DNA of 64,000 nt from Desulfurivibrio dismutans (GTDB lineage: Bacteria; Desulfobacterota; Desulfobulbia; Desulfobulbales; Desulfurivibrionaceae), in contig NZ_JARGDQ010000003.1 in assembly GCF_029210385.1 (NCBI RefSeq), positions 1 through 64,000 on the forward strand. The letters are read 5' to 3'. The stretch's first letter is position 1; each line of letters starts with the position of its first letter. This document shows positions 45,250 to 54,069 of this stretch, in pieces. Under the pieces are notes generated by a model that worked only from the letters and a program-made list of their open reading frames with translations, made no database searches and was not told the origin of the DNA. The position numbers were made by a program, and so were the translations under genes.

Positions 45250-45290
45250 GTTTCACCTTCCGGGTTAACAAAACAACCATTACGACCATG

Positions 45291-45449
45291 CAAACGTCGT
45301 TTAAACCGCCGGGGGTGGTAACCACTTACCAACCCCGACGATCTCCTGAACTACCGCGCCGGTAATTTTCCGATCGTTCTCTCGTAACTTCAAGAAACGT
45401 ACCAATTTGCCCCAAAAACCTCCCGCACCACCACAAACATCGTTTAAAC
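45291..45449. promoter_or_regulatory. two CAAAC(G/A)TCGTTTAAAC direct repeats upstream of nifA
   Basis: A 16-base word occurs at 45,291-45,306 and 45,434-45,449 with one difference, each containing the palindrome GTTTAAAC. The first starts 42 bases before the nifA start codon. The spacing suggests operators or paired binding sites. The binding protein is unknown. Confidence 0.45.
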
Positions 45450-45591
45450 AAAAAGTTAAACCATGATAAAAATCGACGCCGAACCCACGCGGGCAGGCGG
45501 ACCATGTAACCTTGCCTCACTTTTACACAAAATTGTCATGACAGCGAAAAACAGCACACCCGGACTTACATTTTAGGAAATGTCGATACAG

Positions 45592-45625
45592 CCACCATTT
45601 TGTTGAGCACCAGACAAAATGGTGG
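45592..45625 (+). promoter_or_regulatory. NifA upstream activator site (perfect TGT-N10-ACA) for nifH
   Basis: TGT-N10-ACA occupies 45,601-45,616. It is embedded in a perfect inverted repeat with 12-base arms CCACCATTTTGT and ACAAAATGGTGG. It lies about 120 bp upstream of the -24 element, the normal NifA distance. Confidence 0.85.
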
Positions 45626-45733
45626 GCCCAACCCCTAAGGATCAAACTCTCAGCCCCGGCGCAAGAAATCATTCCTCCATAACATCCTCCCCACATCAAC
45701 AAGATAAAACTTTTGTTCCGTCAATGTGAAGCT

Positions 45734-45750
45734 TTGGCACAACCCTTGCC
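45734..45750 (+). promoter_or_regulatory. sigma-54 promoter of nifH
   Basis: TTGGCACAACCCTTGCC has the invariant GG and GC exactly ten bases apart, matching the -24/-12 consensus. The nifH start is 96 bases downstream. Confidence 0.9.
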
Positions 45751-45809
45751 TTTACAGCAATGCAACTGAAGCAAAGCAACTGGCGGTCATGGCGGCCGTT
45801 CCATGTTGA

Positions 45810-46673
<864 letters not shown>

Positions 46674-46746
46674 GGAAAGCAGCAAATTAATGAAATAAAT
46701 CGGTCGGGCATTGGCGCCGGGCCGGGAACCTTTGGGAGAGATAACA

Positions 46747-47097
46747 ATGATGTATATGATTCGTGCGATTGTGCGGCCGGAAAAATCGGATGCGGTGCTG
46801 GCGGCCCTGATGGACGCCGGTTTTCCCGCCGTGACCAAGTATGCCGTGGCCGGACGAGGTAAGCAGCGGGGGATCAAGATCGGTGATGTCACCTACGATG
46901 AATTGCCCAAGGTGATGCTGATGAGCGTGGTCAAAGACACGGACAAGGATTTCGTGATCCAGGCCATCATGGATACCGCCCGCAGCAAGGGCAAGGGGGC
47001 CTTCGGCGACGGCAAGATCTTCGTCACCCCGGTGGAAGAAGCTTATACCATCAGCTCGGGCATTAAGGAGCCGGCGGCGGAGGAGGTGGAGGCATGA
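46747..47097 (+). CDS. nifI1: PII-family regulator NifI1
   Basis: The 116-residue protein is a GlnB relative (YMIRAIVRPEKSDAVLAALM, GKQRGIKIGDV in the T-loop, KGAFGDGKIFVTPVEEAY at the C-terminus). Its position right after nifH is typical of NifI1 in methanogens and some anaerobic bacteria. With NifI2 it binds NifDK and blocks activity when ammonium is available, relieved by 2-oxoglutarate and ATP. The T-loop lacks the uridylylated Tyr context of GlnB. Its stop overlaps the nifI2 start. Confidence 0.93.
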   Translation: MMYMIRAIVRPEKSDAVLAALMDAGFPAVTKYAVAGRGKQRGIKIGDVTYDELPKVMLMSVVKDTDKDFVIQAIMDTARSKGKGAFGDGKIFVTPVEEAYTISSGIKEPAAEEVEA

Positions 47098-47468
47098 AAG
47101 AGATCATCGCCATTGTCCGGATCAACATGATGAACCAGACCAAGCAAGCCCTAACCGACTGCGGCCTGGACGCCTTCTTCGCCCACGAGGCCCAGGGCCG
47201 GGGCAAGGGTTTTGTCAACCCCATGATCCTTGAAGGGGTGGAGCAGGGTTACGAGGAGGCCGCCGCCATTCTGGGCGAAAAGGGCAAGCTCTATCCCAAA
47301 CGGGTGCTCACCGCCGTGGTGGACGACGGCATGGTGAAATGTGCGGTGGACACCATCATCAACGTCAACAAGACCGGCAAGCCCGGTGATGGCAAGATTT
47401 TCGTCCTGCCCATCAGTGATGCCATCCGGGTACGCACCGGAGAAACCGGGCAGAAGGCCATATCGTGA
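47094..47468 (+). CDS. nifI2: PII-family regulator NifI2
   Basis: The 124-residue partner of NifI1 begins MKEIIAIVRINMMNQTKQAL and has the longer T-loop region (EAQGRGKGFVNPMILEG) characteristic of NifI2, plus VDTIINVNKTGKPGDGKIFV. The ATGA overlap with nifI1 indicates coupled translation, matching their action as a hetero-oligomer. Together they would make a DraT/DraG system unnecessary, and none is seen in the window. Confidence 0.93.
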   Translation: MKEIIAIVRINMMNQTKQALTDCGLDAFFAHEAQGRGKGFVNPMILEGVEQGYEEAAAILGEKGKLYPKRVLTAVVDDGMVKCAVDTIINVNKTGKPGDGKIFVLPISDAIRVRTGETGQKAIS

Positions 47469-47514
47469 CGGCCCGGCAGCACCCCGCCGTGCGGCGATCA
47501 GGCTGCCACTCCAG

Positions 47515-47539
47515 GGGACAGATTTTAAATCTGTCCCCG
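47515..47539. repeat. perfect palindrome GGGGACAGATTT/AAATCTGTCCCC
   Basis: It lies in the nifI2-nifD gap. A shorter cousin, GGGACAGATTGCCAATCTGTCC, is at 51,152. Both could act as mRNA processing or attenuation hairpins or are small mobile repeats. Confidence 0.6.
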
Positions 47540-47611
47540 AACACGCGCCGAACACGCGCGGGACATAAGCAAACAATCTTTTAACCATCAGGAATAACGG
47601 GAGTTAGCAAA

Positions 47612-49249
47612 ATGGCAACAGCAACCAGCAGTAAAGCGGCTTCCTGGGATCCGGCCGAGGTTAAAGCGGAGTTGTTGAAGCAATATCCGCCCAAGGTCGC
47701 CCGCAAGCGCGCCAAGCAGATAATGATTAATGAGGCCCTGGAGAACGAAACTCCGGAAATCACCGCCAACGTCCGGACCATCCCCGGCATTATCACCATG
47801 CGCGGCTGTACCTATGCCGGCTGCAAGGGGGTGATCATGGGGCCGACCCGGGATATCGTCAACCTGGTCCATGGCCCCATCGGGTGCAGCTTTTACGCCT
47901 GGCTGACCCGGCGCAACCAGACCGACGCCGGCCCGGACGGCGAAAACTACATGACCTACTGCTTCTCCACCGACATGCAGGAGCAGGACATCATTTTCGG
48001 CGGCGAGAAGAAGCTGGCGGCGGCTATTCAGGAGGCCTACGATCTGTTTCATCCCAAGTCGATTGCGATCTTCGCCACCTGCCCGGTGGGTCTGATCGGT
48101 GATGATATTCACACCGTGGCTGCCAACATGAAGAAGAAGCTCGGCGATTGCAACGTCTACGCTTTCTCCTGTGAAGGCTACAAGGGGGTCAGCCAGTCCG
48201 CCGGCCACCATATCGCCAACAACCAGGTTTTCCGCCATATCGTGGGGGAAAACGATGAGGTCAAGCCCGGCAAATTCAAGATCAATTTGCTGGGGGAATA
48301 CAACATCGGCGGCGATGGTTTCGAGATCGACCGGATTTTCGACAAGTGCGGGATCACCTGTATCTCCACCTTCTCCGGCAACTCGACCTACGATCAGTTC
48401 GCCTCGGCCCATACCGCCGATCTTAACGCGGTAATGTGCCACCGTTCCATCAACTACGTGGCCGACATGCTGGAGACCAGGTTCGGTATTCCCTGGATCA
48501 AGGTCAACTTTATCGGCGCCGAGGCCACCGCCAAGTCGCTGCGTAAGATCGCCGAGTACTTCGGCGATAAGGAGCTGATCGCCCGGGTGGAGGAGGTGAT
48601 CGCCGAGGAGATGCCGGCGGTGGAGGCCGCCGCCGCCGAGGTTCTCCCCCGCACCGATGGCAAGACCGCCATGATGTTTGTCGGCGGCTCGCGGGCTCAC
48701 CACTACAAGGAGTTGTTCAACGAGATGGGGATGCAGACCATCTCGGCCGGTTACGAGTTCGGACACCGGGACGATTACGAGGGCCGCCGGGTGATCCCCG
48801 AGATCAAGGTGGATGCCGACAGCCGTAACATCGAGGAGATCGAGGTGGAAGCCGACCCCACCCGCTACCAGCCTCGCAAGAGCGCCAAGGAGATCGCGGC
48901 TCTCGAAAAGGCGGGCTACAGCTTCAAGCATTACGACGGGCTGATGCCGGATATGGATAAGGGGACGATGATCATCGACGACCTCAACCAGTACGAGGCC
49001 GAAAAGCTGGTGGAGTTGCTGAAGCCGGATATCTTCTGCGCCGGGATCAAGGAGAAATTCTCCATTCAGAAGCTGGGGGTGCCCATGAAGCAGCTCCACA
49101 GCTACGATTCCGGCGGTCCTTACGCCGGCTTCAAAGGCGCGGTCAACTTCTACCACGAGATCGACCGGCTGGTGAATTCCAAAGTCTGGGGCTATTTGCA
49201 GGCCCCCTGGCAGCGGAACCCCCAGCTCTCCGCTTCTTACAACTATTAG
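47612..49249 (+). CDS. nifD: nitrogenase molybdenum-iron protein alpha chain
   Basis: The 545-residue protein carries the P-cluster Cys66 (RGCTYAG), Cys92 (HGPIGCSFYAW) and Cys157 (FATCPVGLIGDD), FeMo-co ligands Cys276 (LNAVMCHRSINY) and His496 (KQLHSYDSGGPY), and the substrate His199 (SAGHHIAN). The segment around residues 385-430 (rich in Glu and Asp) is an insertion of ~50 residues known from clostridial-type NifD. The frame starts after GGGAGTTAGCAAA. It forms the catalytic tetramer with NifK and is followed by a palindromic repeat. Confidence 0.98.
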   Translation: MATATSSKAASWDPAEVKAELLKQYPPKVARKRAKQIMINEALENETPEITANVRTIPGIITMRGCTYAGCKGVIMGPTRDIVNLVHGPIGCSFYAWLTRRNQTDAGPDGENYMTYCFSTDMQEQDIIFGGEKKLAAAIQEAYDLFHPKSIAIFATCPVGLIGDDIHTVAANMKKKLGDCNVYAFSCEGYKGVSQSAGHHIANNQVFRHIVGENDEVKPGKFKINLLGEYNIGGDGFEIDRIFDKCGITCISTFSGNSTYDQFASAHTADLNAVMCHRSINYVADMLETRFGIPWIKVNFIGAEATAKSLRKIAEYFGDKELIARVEEVIAEEMPAVEAAAAEVLPRTDGKTAMMFVGGSRAHHYKELFNEMGMQTISAGYEFGHRDDYEGRRVIPEIKVDADSRNIEEIEVEADPTRYQPRKSAKEIAALEKAGYSFKHYDGLMPDMDKGTMIIDDLNQYEAEKLVELLKPDIFCAGIKEKFSIQKLGVPMKQLHSYDSGGPYAGFKGAVNFYHEIDRLVNSKVWGYLQAPWQRNPQLSASYNY

Positions 49250-49355
49250 TAATCGTCCAGCAGCACCACACCTTCGGGCGATCAGCCCAGCTTGCGTACT
49301 GGAGTACGCGGCACCGGGCTGCAAGACCAAATCTGCGGCACTGCTGGACGATTAC
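49249..49355. repeat. 107-bp palindromic repeat between nifD and nifK (diverged relative of the 136-bp repeat)
   Basis: GTAATCGTCCAGCAG and CTGCTGGACGATTAC are perfect 15-base inverted ends. The interior carries GCACCACA-C-CTT and CTGCGGCAC, in the same order as the 136-bp elements at 2692 and 58,338 when read on the opposite strand. It begins at the last base of the nifD stop codon. The resulting RNA hairpin could affect relative nifD/nifK expression. Confidence 0.8.
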
Positions 49356-49432
49356 CGCGAGCTTAACCCAAGGGGACTGATGTTAAATCTCTCTCCACCA
49401 GCCGCCAACCACGTATTTTTGAGGATAAAGCA

Positions 49433-50806
49433 ATGCTACTACGACATACCCCTGTAGAGATCACGGAGCGCAAGGCCCTGACCATTAACCCGGCCAAGAC
49501 TTGCCAGCCCATCGGGGCGATGTACGCGGCCTTGGGGATTCACGGCTGCCTGCCCCACAGCCATGGCTCCCAGGGGTGCTGCGCCTATCATCGCAGTACC
49601 CTGACCCGGCATTACAAGGAGCCGGTATCCGCCTCCACCAGTTCCTTTACCGAAGGGGCCTCGGTGTTCGGTGGTTCGGCCAATATGCTCCAGGCCATTA
49701 ACAACATCTTCACCGTTTACAACCCGGAGGTCATCGCCGTCCACACCACCTGTCTCTCCGAGACCATCGGTGATGATCTGCCCCAGATCAAGAAGAAGGC
49801 CCAGTTGGAGGGCAAGGTTCCCGACGGCAAGTACGTCATCAGCGCCTCCACCCCCAGCTATGCCGGTTCCCACGTCACCGGGTTCAGCAGCATGGTGACT
49901 TCCATGGCCGGGATGGCCGAGTCCACCGGCAAAAAGAACGGCAAGGTCAACATCATCCCCGGTTGGGTGGAGCCGGCGGACATGGAAGAGATCAAGCGGC
50001 TGGCCGGCCTGGTGGGGGTCAAGAGCATCGTTTTTCCCGACACCTCCGGGGTACTCAACGGCCCGCTTTCCGGCGAGTACAAGATGTTCCCTGACGGTGG
50101 CACCACGGTGGCCGAATTGAAGGCCACCGGCGATGCCAATGCCACCTTGGCCCTGGGCGATTGGTGTTCCGGTGAGGCCGCCCGCTACCTGGACAAGGCG
50201 CACAAGGTGCCCTGCCAGGTTCTCGATATGCCCTTCGGGCTCAAGGCCACCGACCGCTTCATCGACGCCCTGCGCACCGTGGCCGGGGTCACAGTCTCCG
50301 ATGAGGTCGCCTTGGAACGGGGCCAGTTGGTGGATCTGATCACCGACATGCACCAGTACCTTTATAAGAAAAAGGTGGCCATCTTCGGCGACCCGGACCA
50401 GCTCATCGCCATGACCGACTTTCTGGTCTCTTTGGATATGGAGCCGATCCACATTGTCACCGGCACGCCGGGCAAGAAGTTTGAAAAACGGATCAAGGAG
50501 ATCACCAATGAGATGGGCCGTCCGGTCAACGTCAAGGCCAGGGGCGACATGTTCCTGCTCCACCAGTGGATCAAGCAGGAGCCGGTGGACCTGCTGATCG
50601 GCAACACCTACGGCAAATATATCGCCCGCGACGAGGATCTGCCCTTTGTCCGCTGGGGCTTCCCCATCCTGGATCGCCAGGGCCATCAGTACTTCCCCAC
50701 CGTGGGTTACAAGGGGGGCTTGCGCCTGCTGGAAAAGATCCTCGGGGAGCTGATGGACCGCAAGGACCGCGATGATTCGGAAAGCCAGTTTGAATTGGTC
50801 CTCTAA
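49433..50806 (+). CDS. nifK: nitrogenase molybdenum-iron protein beta chain
   Basis: The 457-residue protein supplies the other P-cluster ligands, Cys24 (PAKTCQPIG), Cys49 (GSQGCCAY) and the Cys in VHTTCLSETIGDD. It is short because it lacks the long N-terminal extension of proteobacterial NifK, as in Clostridium-type enzymes. An unusual double Cys-Cys occurs at 49-50. The ATG at 49,433 follows GAGGATAAAG. It is preceded by a 107-bp hairpin element and followed by a small-gene block. Confidence 0.97.
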   Translation: MLLRHTPVEITERKALTINPAKTCQPIGAMYAALGIHGCLPHSHGSQGCCAYHRSTLTRHYKEPVSASTSSFTEGASVFGGSANMLQAINNIFTVYNPEVIAVHTTCLSETIGDDLPQIKKKAQLEGKVPDGKYVISASTPSYAGSHVTGFSSMVTSMAGMAESTGKKNGKVNIIPGWVEPADMEEIKRLAGLVGVKSIVFPDTSGVLNGPLSGEYKMFPDGGTTVAELKATGDANATLALGDWCSGEAARYLDKAHKVPCQVLDMPFGLKATDRFIDALRTVAGVTVSDEVALERGQLVDLITDMHQYLYKKKVAIFGDPDQLIAMTDFLVSLDMEPIHIVTGTPGKKFEKRIKEITNEMGRPVNVKARGDMFLLHQWIKQEPVDLLIGNTYGKYIARDEDLPFVRWGFPILDRQGHQYFPTVGYKGGLRLLEKILGELMDRKDRDDSESQFELVL

Positions 50807-50863
50807 GGGCTAACGGTAATTTCAGGCAGCTTTTAGCCATCAACAAAAACAAGGAGTGAGACC

Positions 50864-51124
50864 ATGAAAAAAAACTGGGAAAAAATTTTCGAGTACGCCT
50901 CGATGCCGCTGCATGGCACCATGTCACGCAAGTTGCGCAAGGGGGTTTCCCTGCAGATCAACGAAGGCAAGGTCTATGAAAAGGCCGTGATCTTTCTCGG
51001 TGAGGAGTTCGTTCGCATCACCCAGGATGGCGACGACATGCAGGTTTTGAACGCCTATTATGACTGGGCCGGCATCCGCTCCATTGGCACCTACAGCCAA
51101 AGAGAGGAGAAGCATCAAGGTTAA
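50864..51124 (+). CDS. uncharacterised 86-residue nif-cluster protein
   Basis: Begins MKKNWEKIFEYASMPLHGTM after AAGGAGTGAG, and continues with a small beta-rich stretch (KAVIFLGEEFVRITQDGDDM). No Cys is present, so it is not a metal-cluster protein. I do not recognise the family. Its position straight after nifK with a good ribosome site, in the nif transcript, suggests a nitrogenase-linked role. Confidence 0.75.
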   Translation: MKKNWEKIFEYASMPLHGTMSRKLRKGVSLQINEGKVYEKAVIFLGEEFVRITQDGDDMQVLNAYYDWAGIRSIGTYSQREEKHQG

Positions 51125-51198
51125 GGCAAGAATTAACAAGCAACAATAAACAGGGACAGATTGCCAATCTGTCCACCACTAATGCCAGGAGCAAGATC

Positions 51199-51420
51199 AT
51201 GGCCAAGAAAAACGCGGAAGATTTTCTCATTGCCGGCGGCGAAGACCTCAAAATGCGGGCCCGCTACGATGCCATCAAAAACATGGAAGACTTCGTGGCC
51301 GCCGCCAACGGCGAAGGCTACGATTTCACCATCGATGAATTCAACGAAGTCCTGCGGGAGGCCGGCGATTCTTTCGATCTGATCGGCAATCCCGCCAAAC
51401 GGATGATCTGGTGGGTATAA
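51199..51420 (+). CDS. Nif11-domain protein
   Basis: The 73-residue protein (EDFLIAGGEDLKMRARYDAI, TIDEFNEVLREAGDSF) fits the Nif11 domain, first noted in nif clusters and also used as leader of ribosomally made peptides. It has no Gly-Gly cleavage site or Cys-rich core, so a peptide-precursor role is unlikely. It starts at 51,199 after GGAGC. A palindrome with arms GGACAGATTG lies just upstream. Function in fixation is unknown. Confidence 0.75.
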   Translation: MAKKNAEDFLIAGGEDLKMRARYDAIKNMEDFVAAANGEGYDFTIDEFNEVLREAGDSFDLIGNPAKRMIWWV

Positions 51421-51534
51421 AAAAGGAGGCTGAAGAACAATGCCGAAGGCACGGTGGATCTGCTGTACGGCGGCGGCAAGAAAGGTAAGTGCAGGAAATA
51501 GTGTATTCAAAACATAACGCAGGAGACAAAGGAA

Positions 51535-51840
51535 ATGGCCATACCAACGCGTCAGATCATCGTTTGCCAGAGTTTCCGGGTTGCCGGCGACAAGAAGGGC
51601 ATTTGCCACAAGCAGACCGAAGGGTTTCTGCAATACATCGAAGAAGAGGTGCTCGACCGGGGGCTTGACTGCCTGATCAGTGCCACCACCTGCCTCAAGC
51701 AATGCGAATCGGGGCCGATCATGGTGATCCAACCGGAGAACTGGTGGTTCAAGGGGGTGGACAGCGAAGAGGCGATCGACGCGATTCTGGACGGGCTTGA
51801 GGATGGCGAGCCCCCGGCCAAGTACCTGATCACGGCATAG
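51535..51840 (+). CDS. thioredoxin-like [2Fe-2S] ferredoxin
   Basis: The 101-residue protein matches the clostridial/Azotobacter nif-associated [2Fe-2S] ferredoxins. Cys11 and Cys24 (VCQSFRVAGDKKGIC) and Cys53 and Cys57 (TTCLKQCESGP) have the exact spacing of the C. pasteurianum protein, followed by the conserved ENWWFKGV. Those proteins have a thioredoxin fold and interact with the MoFe protein. An extra Cys46 is present. In this cluster it is the only visible ferredoxin, a candidate redox partner or protective factor for nitrogenase. Confidence 0.9.
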   Translation: MAIPTRQIIVCQSFRVAGDKKGICHKQTEGFLQYIEEEVLDRGLDCLISATTCLKQCESGPIMVIQPENWWFKGVDSEEAIDAILDGLEDGEPPAKYLITA

Positions 51841-51852
51841 GGTGGCAAGCAG

Positions 51853-52038
51853 ATGACCTTTCGATCCTATCTCGAGTCAGGGGGAACTCAGTGCCCTAAA
51901 TGCGGTTCCACGGCGATTAAGGCGAGTGCGCCAGCGGAAAAGACAGGCCCCGGTCAGATGCAGGTTGCCATGTTCTGCGCGACCTGCGGCGCCAGATGGC
52001 GGGACACTTATACACTGAGCAAGTCTGAGGATTTATAA
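51853..52038 (+). CDS. small zinc-ribbon protein
   Basis: The 61-residue protein has two CxxC pairs (GGTQCPKCGST and MFCATCGARWRDTYTL), a TFIIS/rubredoxin-like zinc ribbon with a C-terminal WRDTYTL strand. It may bind nucleic acid or protein. It starts 12 bases after the ferredoxin stop, so translation is probably coupled. Confidence 0.75.
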   Translation: MTFRSYLESGGTQCPKCGSTAIKASAPAEKTGPGQMQVAMFCATCGARWRDTYTLSKSEDL

Positions 52039-52079
52039 TCCGAGGAGAAGATTTTGGACAAACATGGGGGGAATTCATA

Positions 52080-52379
52080 ATGGCTCTCAAACCCTTGGGG
52101 GTAGTCAAAACCATCGTCGAGGCGGCGGGGATGGGTATCTCCTATGTCTATGATGATCTGATCTTCCTGGAGCACAACTCCTTTTTACTCCAGTTCACCG
52201 ACAACGAGAGGGAAATTACGGTCCACGTGAACAGGGAGGCGGACGAGGCCGTGGTGCAAGGCGATATAGCTCGCCTGCAGGAGAGCGCGCTCGACCACGC
52301 GATGCAACTTACCCGAGGGGGGCGTTACACCCTGGTTCCGGAGGGGGAGGATTCCCTCCGCATCGAATTCAGTGACTGA
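52080..52379 (+). CDS. uncharacterised 99-residue nif-cluster protein
   Basis: It starts at 52,080 behind GGGGGGAATTC. The protein is mixed alpha/beta (MGISYVYDDLIFLEHNSFLL, REITVHVNREADEAVV) without Cys. The family is not recognised. It belongs to the same plus-strand set as its neighbours, about 40 bases after the zinc-ribbon gene. Confidence 0.7.
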   Translation: MALKPLGVVKTIVEAAGMGISYVYDDLIFLEHNSFLLQFTDNEREITVHVNREADEAVVQGDIARLQESALDHAMQLTRGGRYTLVPEGEDSLRIEFSD

Positions 52380-52456
52380 ACCTTAGAAATCAGGCGGCGC
52401 ATCCCTGTGCCGCTGGAGCGATTTCGCAACCGGCTGCTACGCAAGGAGGGAGCATT

Positions 52457-52915
52457 ATGTCGGAATCACGCAAGGGGGTGATTGCCAGCTTGGCCGGGTT
52501 TCCCGCTCCGGGAAGCGAACCCATCAAAGGGTGGGAGGATTTTCTGCGGGAGGGCAATCAGTTTCTGGCCACGGCCAACAATGCCTACGCGCAGCGGAAA
52601 GAGGCCTTCACCACCGCGATTCTCTATAACCTGGTGGCCATGGCCATTGAAAAACTGATCATGGCCTTGCTCATGAAAAGCGGCAAGCTGCCGTACAACC
52701 ACACCATGCACGATCTGGTGGCGGCCATTGACGAGTTTCTGCCCGGCGAACTGGCGGGGCTTGGCGAAGAGCTCAAGGGGCTGGATGGATTTCAGGATAT
52801 CTGCGACCTGGAGAGTTACTCCATCAGCCCCCCGACCATGGAGCAGATAGGCGGTATGCTCACCCTGGCCTTGGAGATCCAGGCACGCGTCATGAACTCT
52901 GTTATTGATCGTTAA
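52457..52915 (+). CDS. HEPN-like helical protein
   Basis: The 152-residue protein is all alpha. The core (AFTTAILYNLVAMAIEKLIM, then KLPYNHTMHDLVAAIDEF) has the look of a HEPN domain, where paired helices precede a His-containing turn. The RxxxxH ribonuclease motif is absent, so it would be a non-catalytic HEPN. The start follows AAGGAGGGAGC. Its location in the nif cluster is unexpected; the partner or ligand is unknown. Confidence 0.65.
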   Translation: MSESRKGVIASLAGFPAPGSEPIKGWEDFLREGNQFLATANNAYAQRKEAFTTAILYNLVAMAIEKLIMALLMKSGKLPYNHTMHDLVAAIDEFLPGELAGLGEELKGLDGFQDICDLESYSISPPTMEQIGGMLTLALEIQARVMNSVIDR

Positions 52916-52963
52916 TCAACACAGCAAGCAACTGCTGATCATTCTCAGCCCGGAAACCATCCG

Positions 52964-53695
52964 TCACCGCCTGCTTACCTCGGGTGTCGGCACTGCCTGA
53001 AGGATGCCACCCAGGCAGAGATGCCGGCGGCGGAAAAATCTTATCATCAAGCCAGCGAGCCGTTGTTGATCCAGCGGCGCGTCCAGTCGGGCGATGGCGG
53101 TGCGCAGCCGGGCTCCGGGCACCAGCTCCGGCCCACGCCGGGTCAGCATTTCCCGCATGAACGAGCGGGAGAACTCGGGATGCGGCTGGACCGAGAACCC
53201 CCAATGGCCATAGACCAAGGCCGCGTAGCGGCAAAAGTCATTACCGGCGACACATTGCGCCCCTGGCGGCGGCTCGGTTACCTGGTCCTGGTGCCAGGCG
53301 TTGAGGGTCAATCGTTCTCCGGCAAACGAGTACTGCTGCGGCCCAACCGCCCAGCCGCCGGCAAACTTATCCACCCGGCCGCCCAGGGCCTGGGCCATCA
53401 CCTGGTGGCCGAAGCAAACTCCCACCATCACCACGTCAGCCTGGCGGGCGGCCAGAATAAAATCTTCCAGTGGCGGGATGAAGGGGTGATCTTCGTAAAC
53501 ACCGTGACGGGAGCCGGTGATCAGCCAGCCATCGGCGGCATGGACAGTGGTCGGAAAGTGCCGGTTTTCCACGTCCCATTCCTGCAGCTCAAGGCCATTA
53601 CCCGCCAGCAGCCGGCGAAACATGGAGCCATAATCGCCATGGAGCGATCGCAAACTGGCCGGCGCCCGGCCGGTGCACAGAATACCGATCTTCAT
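52964..53695 (-). CDS. class I glutamine amidotransferase
   Basis: The 243-residue protein has the GATase1 nucleophile elbow MVGVCFGHQVMAQALGG (Cys ~95) and the His-x-Glu pair FSVQPHPEFSR. It resembles stand-alone GMP-synthase-like amidotransferases (YfeJ/PuuD-type). It lies on the opposite strand inside the nif locus and so is outside the nif transcript. The substrate is unknown. Confidence 0.85.
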   Translation of the reverse strand: MKIGILCTGRAPASLRSLHGDYGSMFRRLLAGNGLELQEWDVENRHFPTTVHAADGWLITGSRHGVYEDHPFIPPLEDFILAARQADVVMVGVCFGHQVMAQALGGRVDKFAGGWAVGPQQYSFAGERLTLNAWHQDQVTEPPPGAQCVAGNDFCRYAALVYGHWGFSVQPHPEFSRSFMREMLTRRGPELVPGARLRTAIARLDAPLDQQRLAGLMIRFFRRRHLCLGGILQAVPTPEVSRR

Positions 53696-53821
53696 GCCAC
53701 CGGACCGGTTACAAATTCCATGCCAGCAGCGCCATAATCCGCCAACCCTGCCGGGCAGGGAGATTTAACCGACAAGCCGCTACGCTGACCAGTCGTTTAG
53801 CAGGTTCGACACCAACAAATT

Positions 53822-53837
53822 TGTCGCTTACCTTACC
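53822..53837 (+). promoter_or_regulatory. near-consensus NifA site (TGT-N10-ACC) upstream of nifE
   Basis: It has five of six consensus bases and lies about 98 bp upstream of the sigma-54 promoter. No perfect TGT-N10-ACA was seen here. Confidence 0.45.
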
Positions 53838-53932
53838 TATTCGTCATCTTCGGCACCTTACAGTTGCCTCCAGTAAAACCCAAAACCGGCCAGGAACGGC
53901 CACATGGTGAACAATTGGCGGGTTGGCACAGG

Positions 53933-53949
53933 CCTTGCTCTCTTGTTCC
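53933..53949 (+). promoter_or_regulatory. sigma-54 promoter of nifE
   Basis: TTGGCACAGGCCTTGCT has the GG-N10-GC pattern and matches the nifH promoter in ten of its first eleven bases. The nifE start is 121 bases downstream. Confidence 0.85.
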
Positions 53950-54069
53950 AAACATAATGAGGCACCACGGTTCCCGGTTGGGCCGGGAACCGGTCTTTTC
54001 TCCGCAACTGGAATATGCCGTGCGGGGCAAAGATGCAAAGCCACAGGACACTACAGCGAGGGAAAAACC

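Noticed and set aside
51440..51503. Possible tiny gene encoding LLYGGGKKGKCRK between Nif11 and the ferredoxin gene
   Set aside because: There is no start codon with a ribosome site in that frame. It could be the tail of a lost gene, but the evidence is too thin.
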